Shown: in pieces, positions 52,683 through 60,746 of the stretch | How positions within the stretch are numbered: the stretch's first letter is position 1 | Layout of the letters: every line of letters starts with the position of its first letter | Assembly: GCA_965221295.1 (NCBI GenBank) | Contig: OZ244879.1 | Span: forward strand, 1,364,001 to 1,428,000 | From: Bin87 sp965221295 | GTDB taxonomy: Bacteria; Chloroflexota; Dehalococcoidia; Lucifugimonadales; UBA3495 | DNA length: 64,000 nucleotides | Direction of reading: 5' to 3' | Notes under the pieces: model-generated | Told to the model about the DNA's origin: nothing | Seen by the model: only the letters and a program-made list of their open reading frames with translations | The model's database searches: none | Translations under genes and position numbers: made by a program

Positions 52683-53798
52683 TTAGGCCATCACCCGCCG
52701 GAAATAGTCCAGCGCGTTGCCGCCCAGGATCTTGAGCGTGTCCTCGTCAGAATACCCCCGGCGGATCAGTCCGCGGGCGATGTTCTTGCCGTCGGCGGGC
52801 GATTCCAGGCCGTTGAGATAGGGAGCCGGCAGTTGGTCTGGCGTGCGGCCCATCACCACGCGGTGGAAACCCACGTGGTCGCCCACGGTGGTGTCGGTGC
52901 CGATGCCCACGTGATCCACGCCCACCAGCTGCGCCATGTAGTCGTAATGGTCCAGCACGCACTCGATGTCCTGCTCCGGGTCATCGCTCAACGAGTTGGG
53001 CACAGCGGTAATGCACACCAGGCCGCCCTTGCGGACGCAGGCGAGCAGCTCCTCATCGGTGCGGGTGCGTCCGTTGGGACGCAGGGTGTAGGAGGCGTTG
53101 TGGCTGAAAACCGTGGGGGCGCGGGATACCTCGATGGCGTCCATGGCCGTAGGGGTTGAGGCGTGGGAAAGGTCCACGGCCATGCCCAGGTCGTTCATCC
53201 GATGCACGACCTCGACGCCGAATTCGCTCAGACCGCCCGGGTTCCGTTCCTGCTGGCCGTCGCCGATGTAGTTTCTGCGGTTGTAGGTGATGCCTGCCAG
53301 GCGCACGCCCATGCCGAACAGCGCGTCCACCCGCTCAATGTGGTTGCCGATGGGCAGGTGCTCCAGGGTGGGCATGAACCCCACCTTGCCCTGTTGACGG
53401 GCCGCCAGTATCTCGTCGGCATTGCCCACCCGCGTCACATCGCTCTGGGACGCGACGTCGGCCAGCATCCCGCCCACCTCTGCCGCTATGTCATCGTATT
53501 CCACGAACGACATGTCGGACACTTTGTAGAGGGCGGTGAAGAAGTTCGACGTGGTAACCGCGCTCCAGCCGCCAGCGATGGCGGCCTGATATCCCCACTG
53601 GAATCGGTTCGCGGAACGCAGGTACTCCATGAAGCGGTCCATGGACTCGGGCAGCACGAAGGGATGCTGGTGCACGTCGATCATGACCGCCTGGTCCATG
53701 ATCCGCTGGAATCGCGTTTCTTCCCCCCGGTCCAAGGGCAGCGTCGATGATGGCACGCGGTCAACTTGCGCCGCCATGGGGATGTTATGAGTGGTCAT
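52683..53798 (-). CDS. M19 (renal dipeptidase-like) metallopeptidase
   Basis: A 371-aa amidohydrolase-type barrel: DVHQHPF (first zinc His pair), 'GMGVRLAGITYNRRNYIGDG', 'MNDLGMAVDLSHASTPTAMD', 'PTVFSHNASYTLRPNGRTRT' and 'VGVDHVGIGTDTTVG'. The zinc His residues in LSHAS and FSHN and the final GIGTD match family M19. Its start overlaps the MmgE/PrpD stop by 14 bp, so the two are coupled. Confidence 0.92.
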   Translation of the reverse strand: MTTHNIPMAAQVDRVPSSTLPLDRGEETRFQRIMDQAVMIDVHQHPFVLPESMDRFMEYLRSANRFQWGYQAAIAGGWSAVTTSNFFTALYKVSDMSFVEYDDIAAEVGGMLADVASQSDVTRVGNADEILAARQQGKVGFMPTLEHLPIGNHIERVDALFGMGVRLAGITYNRRNYIGDGQQERNPGGLSEFGVEVVHRMNDLGMAVDLSHASTPTAMDAIEVSRAPTVFSHNASYTLRPNGRTRTDEELLACVRKGGLVCITAVPNSLSDDPEQDIECVLDHYDYMAQLVGVDHVGIGTDTTVGDHVGFHRVVMGRTPDQLPAPYLNGLESPADGKNIARGLIRRGYSDEDTLKILGGNALDYFRRVMA

Positions 53799-55152
53799 GG
53801 TTGTCCCTCCAACAATCAGTCAACTCGGTGATCCTGGCCAGCGTATCGATTCGCGCCGCCGCGTCAATCGCCCGTTGGGCGCCAGCGTCGCCCAACATCG
53901 GGCCGGCCAGCGATCGGAACTTGTCGAGCAGGCGATCTCTGGGCGCTGGATTGGTGAAGTCGCCGCGCTGGGAAGCAACGCTTGATTCCAGCGTCCGCGA
54001 ATCCCGCAGGCGCACTTGAACCCGCGCCGCCGGGTAATCGTACCGCCGCAGGTTCATCTCAGGATCTGCAATCACATCGACCCGCTGGGCGAGTTGCCTG
54101 ACCACCGCGTTGCTCACCTGGTTGGGCAGGAACGCGCTCACGTCGGTGGCGCCGTGGCAAACGGCGGCGGCTACGGCGTAGGGTATCGAGAATTTGGCCG
54201 CCAGCATGTTGTCCGGCTCCGGATCCGACATGATCTGCGCAATGGGTGGCGCGGTCACCACGATCCGTTCCACATCGCTTTCGGTGAACGGCGATTCCCG
54301 CAGCAGGTCCTCCATCGCGTCCAGCACCGGGTGGTTGTAGAGGCAGCAGGCGTGGAACTTGAAGTAATTCTGCTGGATTCGGAACTTGCCGGCGTCCCCT
54401 AATCCTGCGATTACTGCGTCCGGGTCGAACCCGTCGCCCAGAAGGGAGGCATACAGATCTGCCGGGCCGTCGGCGATGGCCGTGAATCCGCACCGGCTGA
54501 GCAGCGCCGCCATGATCCCCTGAAATCCCGAGCGTCCCGGGTACAGGTTACGCACGGTGGCCCCTTCGAGGCAGGGCGTCCAGGTGTTGGCCGGACTCAT
54601 GGACATCGCCAAGTTCATCGCCAGCCGGGTTTGCCTAGCGTCGAAACCCAGCAGGCGAGACGCGGCCGCTGCCGTCCCGATGGTTCCCCAAGTGCCGTGG
54701 GAGTGAACCTCCGGTTTGACTTGCGTCGCCGTCCCGACCCGGGAGGTTACCTCGTACCCCAGCGTGATGGCAGCCAGGGCGTCGGGTCCGTTGCTGCCCA
54801 GGTCTTCCGCCACCGCAAGAGCGCCGGGCGTGACGTGGATGGATGGGTGCCCACCACCGACGCGATTGCCCTCGTCCATCTCCAACGCGACGCCAGCGGT
54901 GGCGTTCACCATGGTGGCCCACACCGGCTGCACCAAGTGAGAATGGCCGATGATGCCCGCTCGGCCGGGGCCGCTCATTTCGACAGCCAGAAGAGCTAGG
55001 TTGGCGTTTTCTCGCAGCCGGCTGCCGGCCGTGATGGCGCCGAGCGTATCCAGAACAACGTCCTTGGCCGCCGCAATGGTATCCGGCGGCAGGTCTTCAA
55101 ACCGGGTATCGACGACGAATTCCGCCAACTGGTCGAGGTAATCCTGAGCCAT
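53785..55152 (-). CDS. MmgE/PrpD-family protein
   Basis: A 455-aa protein of the 2-methylcitrate dehydratase superfamily: 'DTIAAAKDVVLDTLGAITAG', 'AFIGHS-like GIIGHSHLVQ', 'NATAGVALEMDEGNRVGGGH', 'HSHGTWGTIGTAAAASRLLG', 'FKFHACCLYNHPVLDAMEDL' and 'AKFSIPYAVAAAV'. The domain order and length are standard. It may dehydrate or isomerise a small acid. It is in an operon with the M19 dipeptidase. The 157-bp gap upstream has a TATTAT box on the minus strand near 55275-55280. Confidence 0.92.
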   Translation of the reverse strand: MAQDYLDQLAEFVVDTRFEDLPPDTIAAAKDVVLDTLGAITAGSRLRENANLALLAVEMSGPGRAGIIGHSHLVQPVWATMVNATAGVALEMDEGNRVGGGHPSIHVTPGALAVAEDLGSNGPDALAAITLGYEVTSRVGTATQVKPEVHSHGTWGTIGTAAAASRLLGFDARQTRLAMNLAMSMSPANTWTPCLEGATVRNLYPGRSGFQGIMAALLSRCGFTAIADGPADLYASLLGDGFDPDAVIAGLGDAGKFRIQQNYFKFHACCLYNHPVLDAMEDLLRESPFTESDVERIVVTAPPIAQIMSDPEPDNMLAAKFSIPYAVAAAVCHGATDVSAFLPNQVSNAVVRQLAQRVDVIADPEMNLRRYDYPAARVQVRLRDSRTLESSVASQRGDFTNPAPRDRLLDKFRSLAGPMLGDAGAQRAIDAAARIDTLARITELTDCWRDNHDHS

Positions 55153-55309
55153 TTCATCCTCCCGTGATCATTGCCACCGCGTTTTGGTAAAAGCTCCGCG
55201 AGGACCGTTGGGGCGGGTCCCGCGATAGCCGCCCCCCACTGGCTGGCCGCGCCACGGGGAGTAATATCGCACATAATATGGCGTATGGCTGCGGATTCTA
55301 ACGCCAACG

Positions 55310-56845
55310 CTATGATTCCGCGATCCACTCCGCAACCCGCTCGCCGATCATGATGGCGGTGGCGTTGGTGTTGGCGCGGGTGACCTGGGGCATGATCGAC
55401 GGATCGGCCACCCACAGGCCCTGCATTCCGCGCACCCGACACTGCTGGTCGGTTACGGCCATGGCGTCGCCGTCGGGGCCGATCCGACAAGTCCCAGATA
55501 CATGGCGAGAGGTGCCGACGGTCTGGCGGATCCACGCGTCCAGCGCGTCGTCGTCAGCCAACGTTTCGTCGTCGGGAGCGGTGCGATATTCCAATACGTC
55601 CCGGTATGCGTCGGATTCCAGCACATCGGCGGCGAGGCGCACGGCGTCGCGCATCCGCCGCATGTCATTCTCATTGTGGAAGTAGCGGTAGTTGATGGCC
55701 GGCTGCACGGCGGGGTCCGACGATTGGAGCCGCACCCATCCTGAGCCGTCGGGCAGCTCCAGGGCGCAGGCGATGCGCGCCGTGCGGTCGGGTAGGCGCT
55801 CACCCGTCATCACGTTGAAGATGCTCAGGGTGTGCAGCATCACGTCGCAGGGGTAAGACGGTGGTTCAGAGGTGACCCGCAAACCGAAGCGCAATGCCCC
55901 GGCGTTGGCGTGCAATCGGACGTGGTCCTTGACGCGGAAGGTGACGTTGCCCATGGGATGGTTGAACAGATTTTGTCCCACGCCTGGTAGTTCCTGGATT
56001 ACGGGTATGCCGTACTCTTCCAGCTGGTCGCCGGGTCCGATACCGGACAGCATGAGGATGTGGGGCGACTTCAAAGCGCCCGCGCACAGCGCCACCCGGT
56101 CTCCTGCAACGTTGAATATTTCGCCGCCGCTTTCGGCCTCCACACCGGCGACACGGGAGCCGTCGAACAGGACGCGACGGACGAACACGTTGCCTTTGAC
56201 GGTGAGGTTGAGTCGGTGGCGCACCGGGTTGAGATGCGTGATCGCCGTGCTCATTCTCACACCGTCGCGATTGTTCATGGGGATGGAGCCGATGCCGCCG
56301 GAGTCGGGCCCGTTGAGGTCGGGATTGTTGGCGTAACCCCGCTCCATGGCGGCCGCATGGAACGCCCGCTGCACGTCGGGCCAGGGCTCATTTTCGCGGC
56401 GCGCGATGGGGATGGGTCCGTCGCTGCCGTGGAAGTCGTCCTGGATGTCAAGATCGGTCTCGGCTTTGCGAAAGAAGGGGAGTACCTTGGTGTAGGTCCA
56501 TTCCTCGTTGCCGAAGGACGCCCAGCGCTCGAAGTCCTCGGGCAGGCCGCGCAGGTAAACCTGGCCGTTGATGGATCCCGAGCCGCCGATAACCTTGCCT
56601 TGGGCGATGTTGATCTCGCCTTGCTGGTCGTTGATTGTGCCGCGCAGGTTCCAAGAAACCGACGACCCGGGGGCCTCGCCCTCGCTGGAGTGACCGTCGC
56701 GCACCACATCGGGCAGATGCTCCGCGTTGGGGTAGTCTTGGCCGGCCTCCAGCAGCAGGACGGATCGGTTGGGGTCCTCTGACAGGCGGCTGGCGACAAC
56801 GGAACCAGCGGAACCGCTTCCGACCACGATGACATCGTACTTCAT
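55310..56845 (-). CDS. GMC-family FAD oxidoreductase
   Basis: A 511-aa glucose-methanol-choline oxidoreductase: 'VIVVGSGSAGSVVASRLSED' (FAD-binding), QGKVIGGSGSINGQVYLRGL (GMC signature 1), AGALKSPHILMLSGIGPG (signature 2), and the catalytic His in SRHVSGTCRIG with the C-terminal NTNAT. It would oxidise an alcohol. It lies upstream of the MmgE/PrpD gene on the same strand. Confidence 0.95.
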   Translation of the reverse strand: MKYDVIVVGSGSAGSVVASRLSEDPNRSVLLLEAGQDYPNAEHLPDVVRDGHSSEGEAPGSSVSWNLRGTINDQQGEINIAQGKVIGGSGSINGQVYLRGLPEDFERWASFGNEEWTYTKVLPFFRKAETDLDIQDDFHGSDGPIPIARRENEPWPDVQRAFHAAAMERGYANNPDLNGPDSGGIGSIPMNNRDGVRMSTAITHLNPVRHRLNLTVKGNVFVRRVLFDGSRVAGVEAESGGEIFNVAGDRVALCAGALKSPHILMLSGIGPGDQLEEYGIPVIQELPGVGQNLFNHPMGNVTFRVKDHVRLHANAGALRFGLRVTSEPPSYPCDVMLHTLSIFNVMTGERLPDRTARIACALELPDGSGWVRLQSSDPAVQPAINYRYFHNENDMRRMRDAVRLAADVLESDAYRDVLEYRTAPDDETLADDDALDAWIRQTVGTSRHVSGTCRIGPDGDAMAVTDQQCRVRGMQGLWVADPSIMPQVTRANTNATAIMIGERVAEWIAES

Positions 56846-56945
56846 AGTGTCTTCTCTTGCCCTCGCGTCACGAATTGGGTTCTCCGATTCTACACCACGA
56901 TTTGATGCCTTTGGGTCGGTTTACTGTATCTCGCGTTGGCGATGA

Positions 56946-56951
56946 TACAAT
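56946..56951 (+). promoter_or_regulatory. Putative extended -10 box upstream of the DinB-family gene
   Basis: TGATACAAT is an extended -10 element 88 bp upstream of the DinB-family start, in the divergent gap with the GMC gene. No clear -35 box is seen, as is usual for extended -10 promoters. Confidence 0.4.
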
Positions 56952-57039
56952 TGCGCCCACAGGAAACCGTTGATCGCAATGCCAATGGGCGCCACATCGA
57001 GAGCAGAGGAAGCGGCCAAGCCCAAGGAGACGAAACGCC

Positions 57040-57579
57040 ATGCTAACTGACCCTCAGGAGTTCTTGCGTTTCTTCGATTCCATTCACCGCCGCACCTTGC
57101 GCGATGTTCAGGCTTTACCCCCAGAGGCGCAGGACTGGACGCCGCCGGCAGGCGAGGGCGAAAAATCCTGGAGCATCAACCGCATCGTGCACCACATCTG
57201 CGAATCTCGGATGTATTTCGCCCGCGCCTACCGCAACGAGGGTTGGCTGTACGACTGGGAAGTTCCCAGCACAGAGCTCCAATCCGAGTGGATTCCGGCG
57301 TTGAACGAATCCCACGCGGAATTTCACCGCCGGTTGCAGGGAACGCCAGCGGAGTGGCTCAACCGCCGCATCACGATGATCGACACGGACGGCGCTCTGA
57401 GCGGGTGGCGCATCCTGATGATGCTGATCGAACACGAGGTGCACCACCGCTCGCAACTCGATACCTACTCCGGCCTAAACGGCTGGGACGTCCCGCAGAT
57501 CTATGGGCGCACCCGCGAGCAAATCGACGAGTTGCAGGAAGGTCAACGGACTAGGAGCGGTTCAACAGGCGGAACCTGA
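57040..57579 (+). CDS. DinB-family (DUF664-like) putative metalloenzyme
   Basis: A 179-aa four-helix-bundle protein: 'LRFFDSIHRRTLRDVQALPP', KSWSINRIVHHICESRMYF (first His cluster) and 'LIEHEVHHRSQLDTYSGLNG' (second cluster). The three-His metal site is typical of DinB/YfiT-like proteins, some of which are thiol S-transferases. It is unrelated to DNA polymerase IV despite the name. The ATG at 57040 has AAGGAG upstream. Confidence 0.88.
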   Translation: MLTDPQEFLRFFDSIHRRTLRDVQALPPEAQDWTPPAGEGEKSWSINRIVHHICESRMYFARAYRNEGWLYDWEVPSTELQSEWIPALNESHAEFHRRLQGTPAEWLNRRITMIDTDGALSGWRILMMLIEHEVHHRSQLDTYSGLNGWDVPQIYGRTREQIDELQEGQRTRSGSTGGT

Positions 57580-57767
57580 GGTGGTCGAAAGTGGCGGTGA
57601 TTTTGCCAACCATCAGTCGCATCGCCTCAAGCTAGGCCAATCCAATGGCGCGGGACGCCGTCCCTGACGCCAGTTGACGGGAAGCGACCCTGCCCAGGCA
57701 TCAAGAGGGCATTGGTCGCCTCCTTGAATGGCGGGAGTTTTGGGAGCTCCCGCCGGCGCGTGCAATG

Positions 57768-57813
57768 CTCAACCCAAGGCCGGAGCGGCCCAGGGTTGAG
57801 TCGGGTTATTTTT
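57768..57813 (+). terminator. Terminator downstream of the DinB-family gene
   Basis: Stem CTCAACCC (57768-57775) / GGGTTGAG (57793-57800), with an inner GGCC/GGCC stem, followed by TCGGGTTATTTTT. It points along the plus strand. The T-tract overlaps the stop codon of the convergent GLUG-nuclease gene. A second GGCGGGAG/CTCCCGCC hairpin lies at about 57729-57753. Confidence 0.65.
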
Positions 57814-59788
57814 CGCAGACGATGCCGTCGCCGTCGCCATCGCGGGCGGAGGGAACCATCTCCTTGGGGAAACCAACGCCGGGGCCATTGGACCCCTGCT
57901 GAGGCGGAATCCCCGAATTCCAGGCGTCTTCGCAATTGTCAAATACCGGGAGAGGTGTCGGGGTTGGTCCCGGTGTTCCAGGGGGACCCGGTGTCACAGT
58001 AGGGCCTGGAGTAACGGTGGGTTCCAGCGTAGCAGTAGGCGCTGGCGTAGCCGTGGGTTCCGGCGTGGCGGTAGGAGTCGGAGTTGGCGTCGCCGTAGGG
58101 CTAGGCGTTGGCGTGGGCGCCGCCGTGGGAACCGGGGTTGACGTTGGAGTCAGGGTTGGCGTGGCAGTGGGCCGCGGCGCCGTCCCACCTTTGCTCATGA
58201 CCACCACCTTGGGCGGGTCGTCGCAACCTTCGATTTCGGCCAGGAGCGCCCCTGCCTCATCGTCGGTGGCGGTCAGACCCCAGGTCTGTTTGATCTTCGC
58301 CCAGTTGATGGCGTACTCGCAGTGGTAGGCTTCGTTGGGCGGCATCCAATCCTCGGGACCCTTGTCGCTCTTGGAGCGATTGGCGCTTTTCCACACCGCG
58401 ATCAAGTGATGATCGAACGCCAGGTAGTTGGCGTAATCCTTCCTGCGATCAGAATCCCAGTCCCAACCGCCGCTGCGGTGGGCGTTGGCCAGCGGCACCA
58501 TGTGGTCCACGTCCAGGTCGCTGGAGTTCGTGAATTCCCTGGCGGTGTAGGGGTCGAGCCACTGGCCGGTATCGACCAGGCATGGGTTGGTTGTCCGGTA
58601 GGTTACCGGGATCAGGCTTTCCTCCTCCAGAACCTCATGGCGGGTATTGATGCAGTCGCGGTCCTCGTCGATCCAATGCCGCCAGTCGTTTCTGGAGTAG
58701 TCTGGGAGGTCGTCGGGGATATTGGCGACTTCGATGGCTAACTCCAGCAGGACCGGAAGGTCGCCGCCGCCGCCGAAATCCCAGATCAACGGATTCCAGT
58801 TTTTGTACACGCCCTGTTGTCTGGTGGGAGCGGCCAATTCGGCTGTCGTGTGGCCGGCGCCGTCGTCGTTGGCGTTGTCGTCGCCGTCGTTTGCGCTATG
58901 CGGTTGCCCCGTGCCGTCTGTGCTCCAGTAGCTGTCGTAGATTGCAGCCCGGGGAACCTTCATGACGCCAACCAAACCGCCGGCCTTCGCGTCTGCTCCC
59001 GTTGCCGACACCGGCCCGGCGGCGTAGCTGTTGCGGATGGAACCGTAGGTGGAGCTATTGACATGGATGCGCCCCGCCAAACCGCCGGCGTAGCTGCCCT
59101 TGCCGGTAGCCCGCACGGTCGCCAACGAGTAGCTATTGACGATGCCGTCGTAGCCAGAGCGCTTGCCTGCGATTTCTCCCACCAAGCCGCCGGCGTCGTC
59201 TCCTTCTCCTGCCGCGGTGACGGATCCGGTGGCGTAGCTGTTGCGCACCGTGGACCTGGTGAGCAAGCCAGCGATGGCCCCGGCGTCGGCCATGCTGGTA
59301 ACGTCCACGTTCAGCATGGCCAGGTTGCGAATTTCGCCGTCAATCACGTTGCGAAAGAGCCCCGCTCTTTCACCGTTGTGGCGGTTGCGACTGTTGATGC
59401 GCATGTCTTTGATGGCGTAATGATTGCCATCGAATATGGCCGAGTAGTTTTCGATGGGGTTCCAACCGGATCTGCGTTGCCAGTATCGGGTGAAGGTGAT
59501 GTCGTTGGCCAGTTCGTAGCCCACGCATTGAACCTCCCCGCAGCCCAGTTCTTTCTCGCCTTCCGGATCGAACGTGTGCTTGTAGTAGTTGATGTAGTTC
59601 GGAAACGGGTTGCCGTCGCCGTCGGGATCCCTGCGGATCATGGTCAATTGCCAGACGTTGGAAACCTCGATGAGGCCGTCTCCGTCGGCGTCATAGTCAG
59701 GTGTTTCCGCCTGAGTGACGGCTCCGAACAAGATTGAGCCGATCAACAGCGACGCCACGGCTAGGACAAAGAAAATAGCCTTGTTCAT
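57806..59788 (-). CDS. Secreted GLUG-repeat / HNH nuclease / Excalibur fusion
   Basis: A 660-aa protein. The signal peptide is MNKAIFFVLAVASLLIGSIL. A single GLUG module like those of the giant protein follows (DADGDGLIEVSN, then SYATGSV, GGLVGEIAG, to about residue 345). Residues 385-530 match the secreted HNH/DUF1524 nuclease pattern: DVDHMVPLANAHRSGGWDW near 425, then YANYL and 'NRSKSDKGPEDWMPPN' near 467-482. A Pro/Thr linker (about 536-613, PTATPTPTPTATP type) and an Excalibur calcium-binding domain (DNCEDAWNSG...DGDGDGIVCEK) finish it. GAGGAG precedes the ATG. The 958-bp gap upstream shows no gene; 60270-60420 is AT-rich. Confidence 0.9.
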   Translation of the reverse strand: MNKAIFFVLAVASLLIGSILFGAVTQAETPDYDADGDGLIEVSNVWQLTMIRRDPDGDGNPFPNYINYYKHTFDPEGEKELGCGEVQCVGYELANDITFTRYWQRRSGWNPIENYSAIFDGNHYAIKDMRINSRNRHNGERAGLFRNVIDGEIRNLAMLNVDVTSMADAGAIAGLLTRSTVRNSYATGSVTAAGEGDDAGGLVGEIAGKRSGYDGIVNSYSLATVRATGKGSYAGGLAGRIHVNSSTYGSIRNSYAAGPVSATGADAKAGGLVGVMKVPRAAIYDSYWSTDGTGQPHSANDGDDNANDDGAGHTTAELAAPTRQQGVYKNWNPLIWDFGGGGDLPVLLELAIEVANIPDDLPDYSRNDWRHWIDEDRDCINTRHEVLEEESLIPVTYRTTNPCLVDTGQWLDPYTAREFTNSSDLDVDHMVPLANAHRSGGWDWDSDRRKDYANYLAFDHHLIAVWKSANRSKSDKGPEDWMPPNEAYHCEYAINWAKIKQTWGLTATDDEAGALLAEIEGCDDPPKVVVMSKGGTAPRPTATPTLTPTSTPVPTAAPTPTPSPTATPTPTPTATPEPTATPAPTATLEPTVTPGPTVTPGPPGTPGPTPTPLPVFDNCEDAWNSGIPPQQGSNGPGVGFPKEMVPSARDGDGDGIVCEK

Positions 59789-60746
59789 CCGTTTGTCTCC
59801 TCTAAATTGTCATTCGATTTCGCGGTTGCCAAAAGCGACGTTGAATCGCCCTGTGGAAGTTCCGGCCGGCTTGACCAGCGCCGGTTTATATGGAAACGGC
59901 TGCCCGAGGCTGGTTGCCGGGCCGCTGGAACTGCTTGAGTCGTGGCCGTACCCAATCGCGGGGCAGTAGTGTGATCGACCCGTCCTCGCACTCATGAGAG
60001 TCTCTTGCCTATAGCCGGGCTGGTGGGTCGCGGCCCTTTCCGCCGAATGGACGGTGGCGGGATTGGATCGCTGGGGTGTCACCCGGCGCGTCCGGACGCG
60101 GACATGCTCCACGGCTACGCCGGCGCCGGATCAGCGTTGGGGCGGCTGCGATGACGCACCGCGTTCCAGCGGTTACATAAGCGGAGTGACCGACTCCAAA
60201 CGTTTCATTAGCGACCATTTGTGCCCCTCGCCTCGCAGAGGCATTGCGACAGGCGCAGCCATTGGTTGCCGATAGCTATTACGAATATTGATAATTCCTC
60301 GCGTCTTTTAGCAGAATATGCGCCGTTAAGCGCGAACAACCAACTGCCGCAAACGCGGATGAACTCATTCTCATGTCCGGTAAGTATGCCAAATATTACT
60401 ACTCTCAGTTCCAATCGTCATTGACCAGGATCACGCCTCAGCCAGATACCGCCCTAGTCATAACCAAACGACCTGGGTTTGACGTGGCGTAGCCAATGTC
60501 TCCGCAATCGTCCACGCAGCGAAGCAGTTCGGGCGCCGGCAAACATTGGCTGTTCGGCGACTCGGCGCCAATACCTGGCCCGCGCGGTCCGGCGAAAACG
60601 TCTCCGGCCCGAGTGAACGCTTCGTTTGCGTCGCTACCGAACCCCGGGGAACGCGGTGTTCGTTGACTGTCCGGTCTGGCCATGCTACTTTTGCCTCGGC
60701 CAACCACGGTCGGCTAGCCGTGGACGCCACTGGAGGCAAGCGCCGC

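Noticed and set aside
60546..60746. Upstream extension of the LRR gene
   Set aside because: No ribosome binding site and no conserved residues. The ATG at 60747 has GGAGG and is followed by a plausible signal segment.
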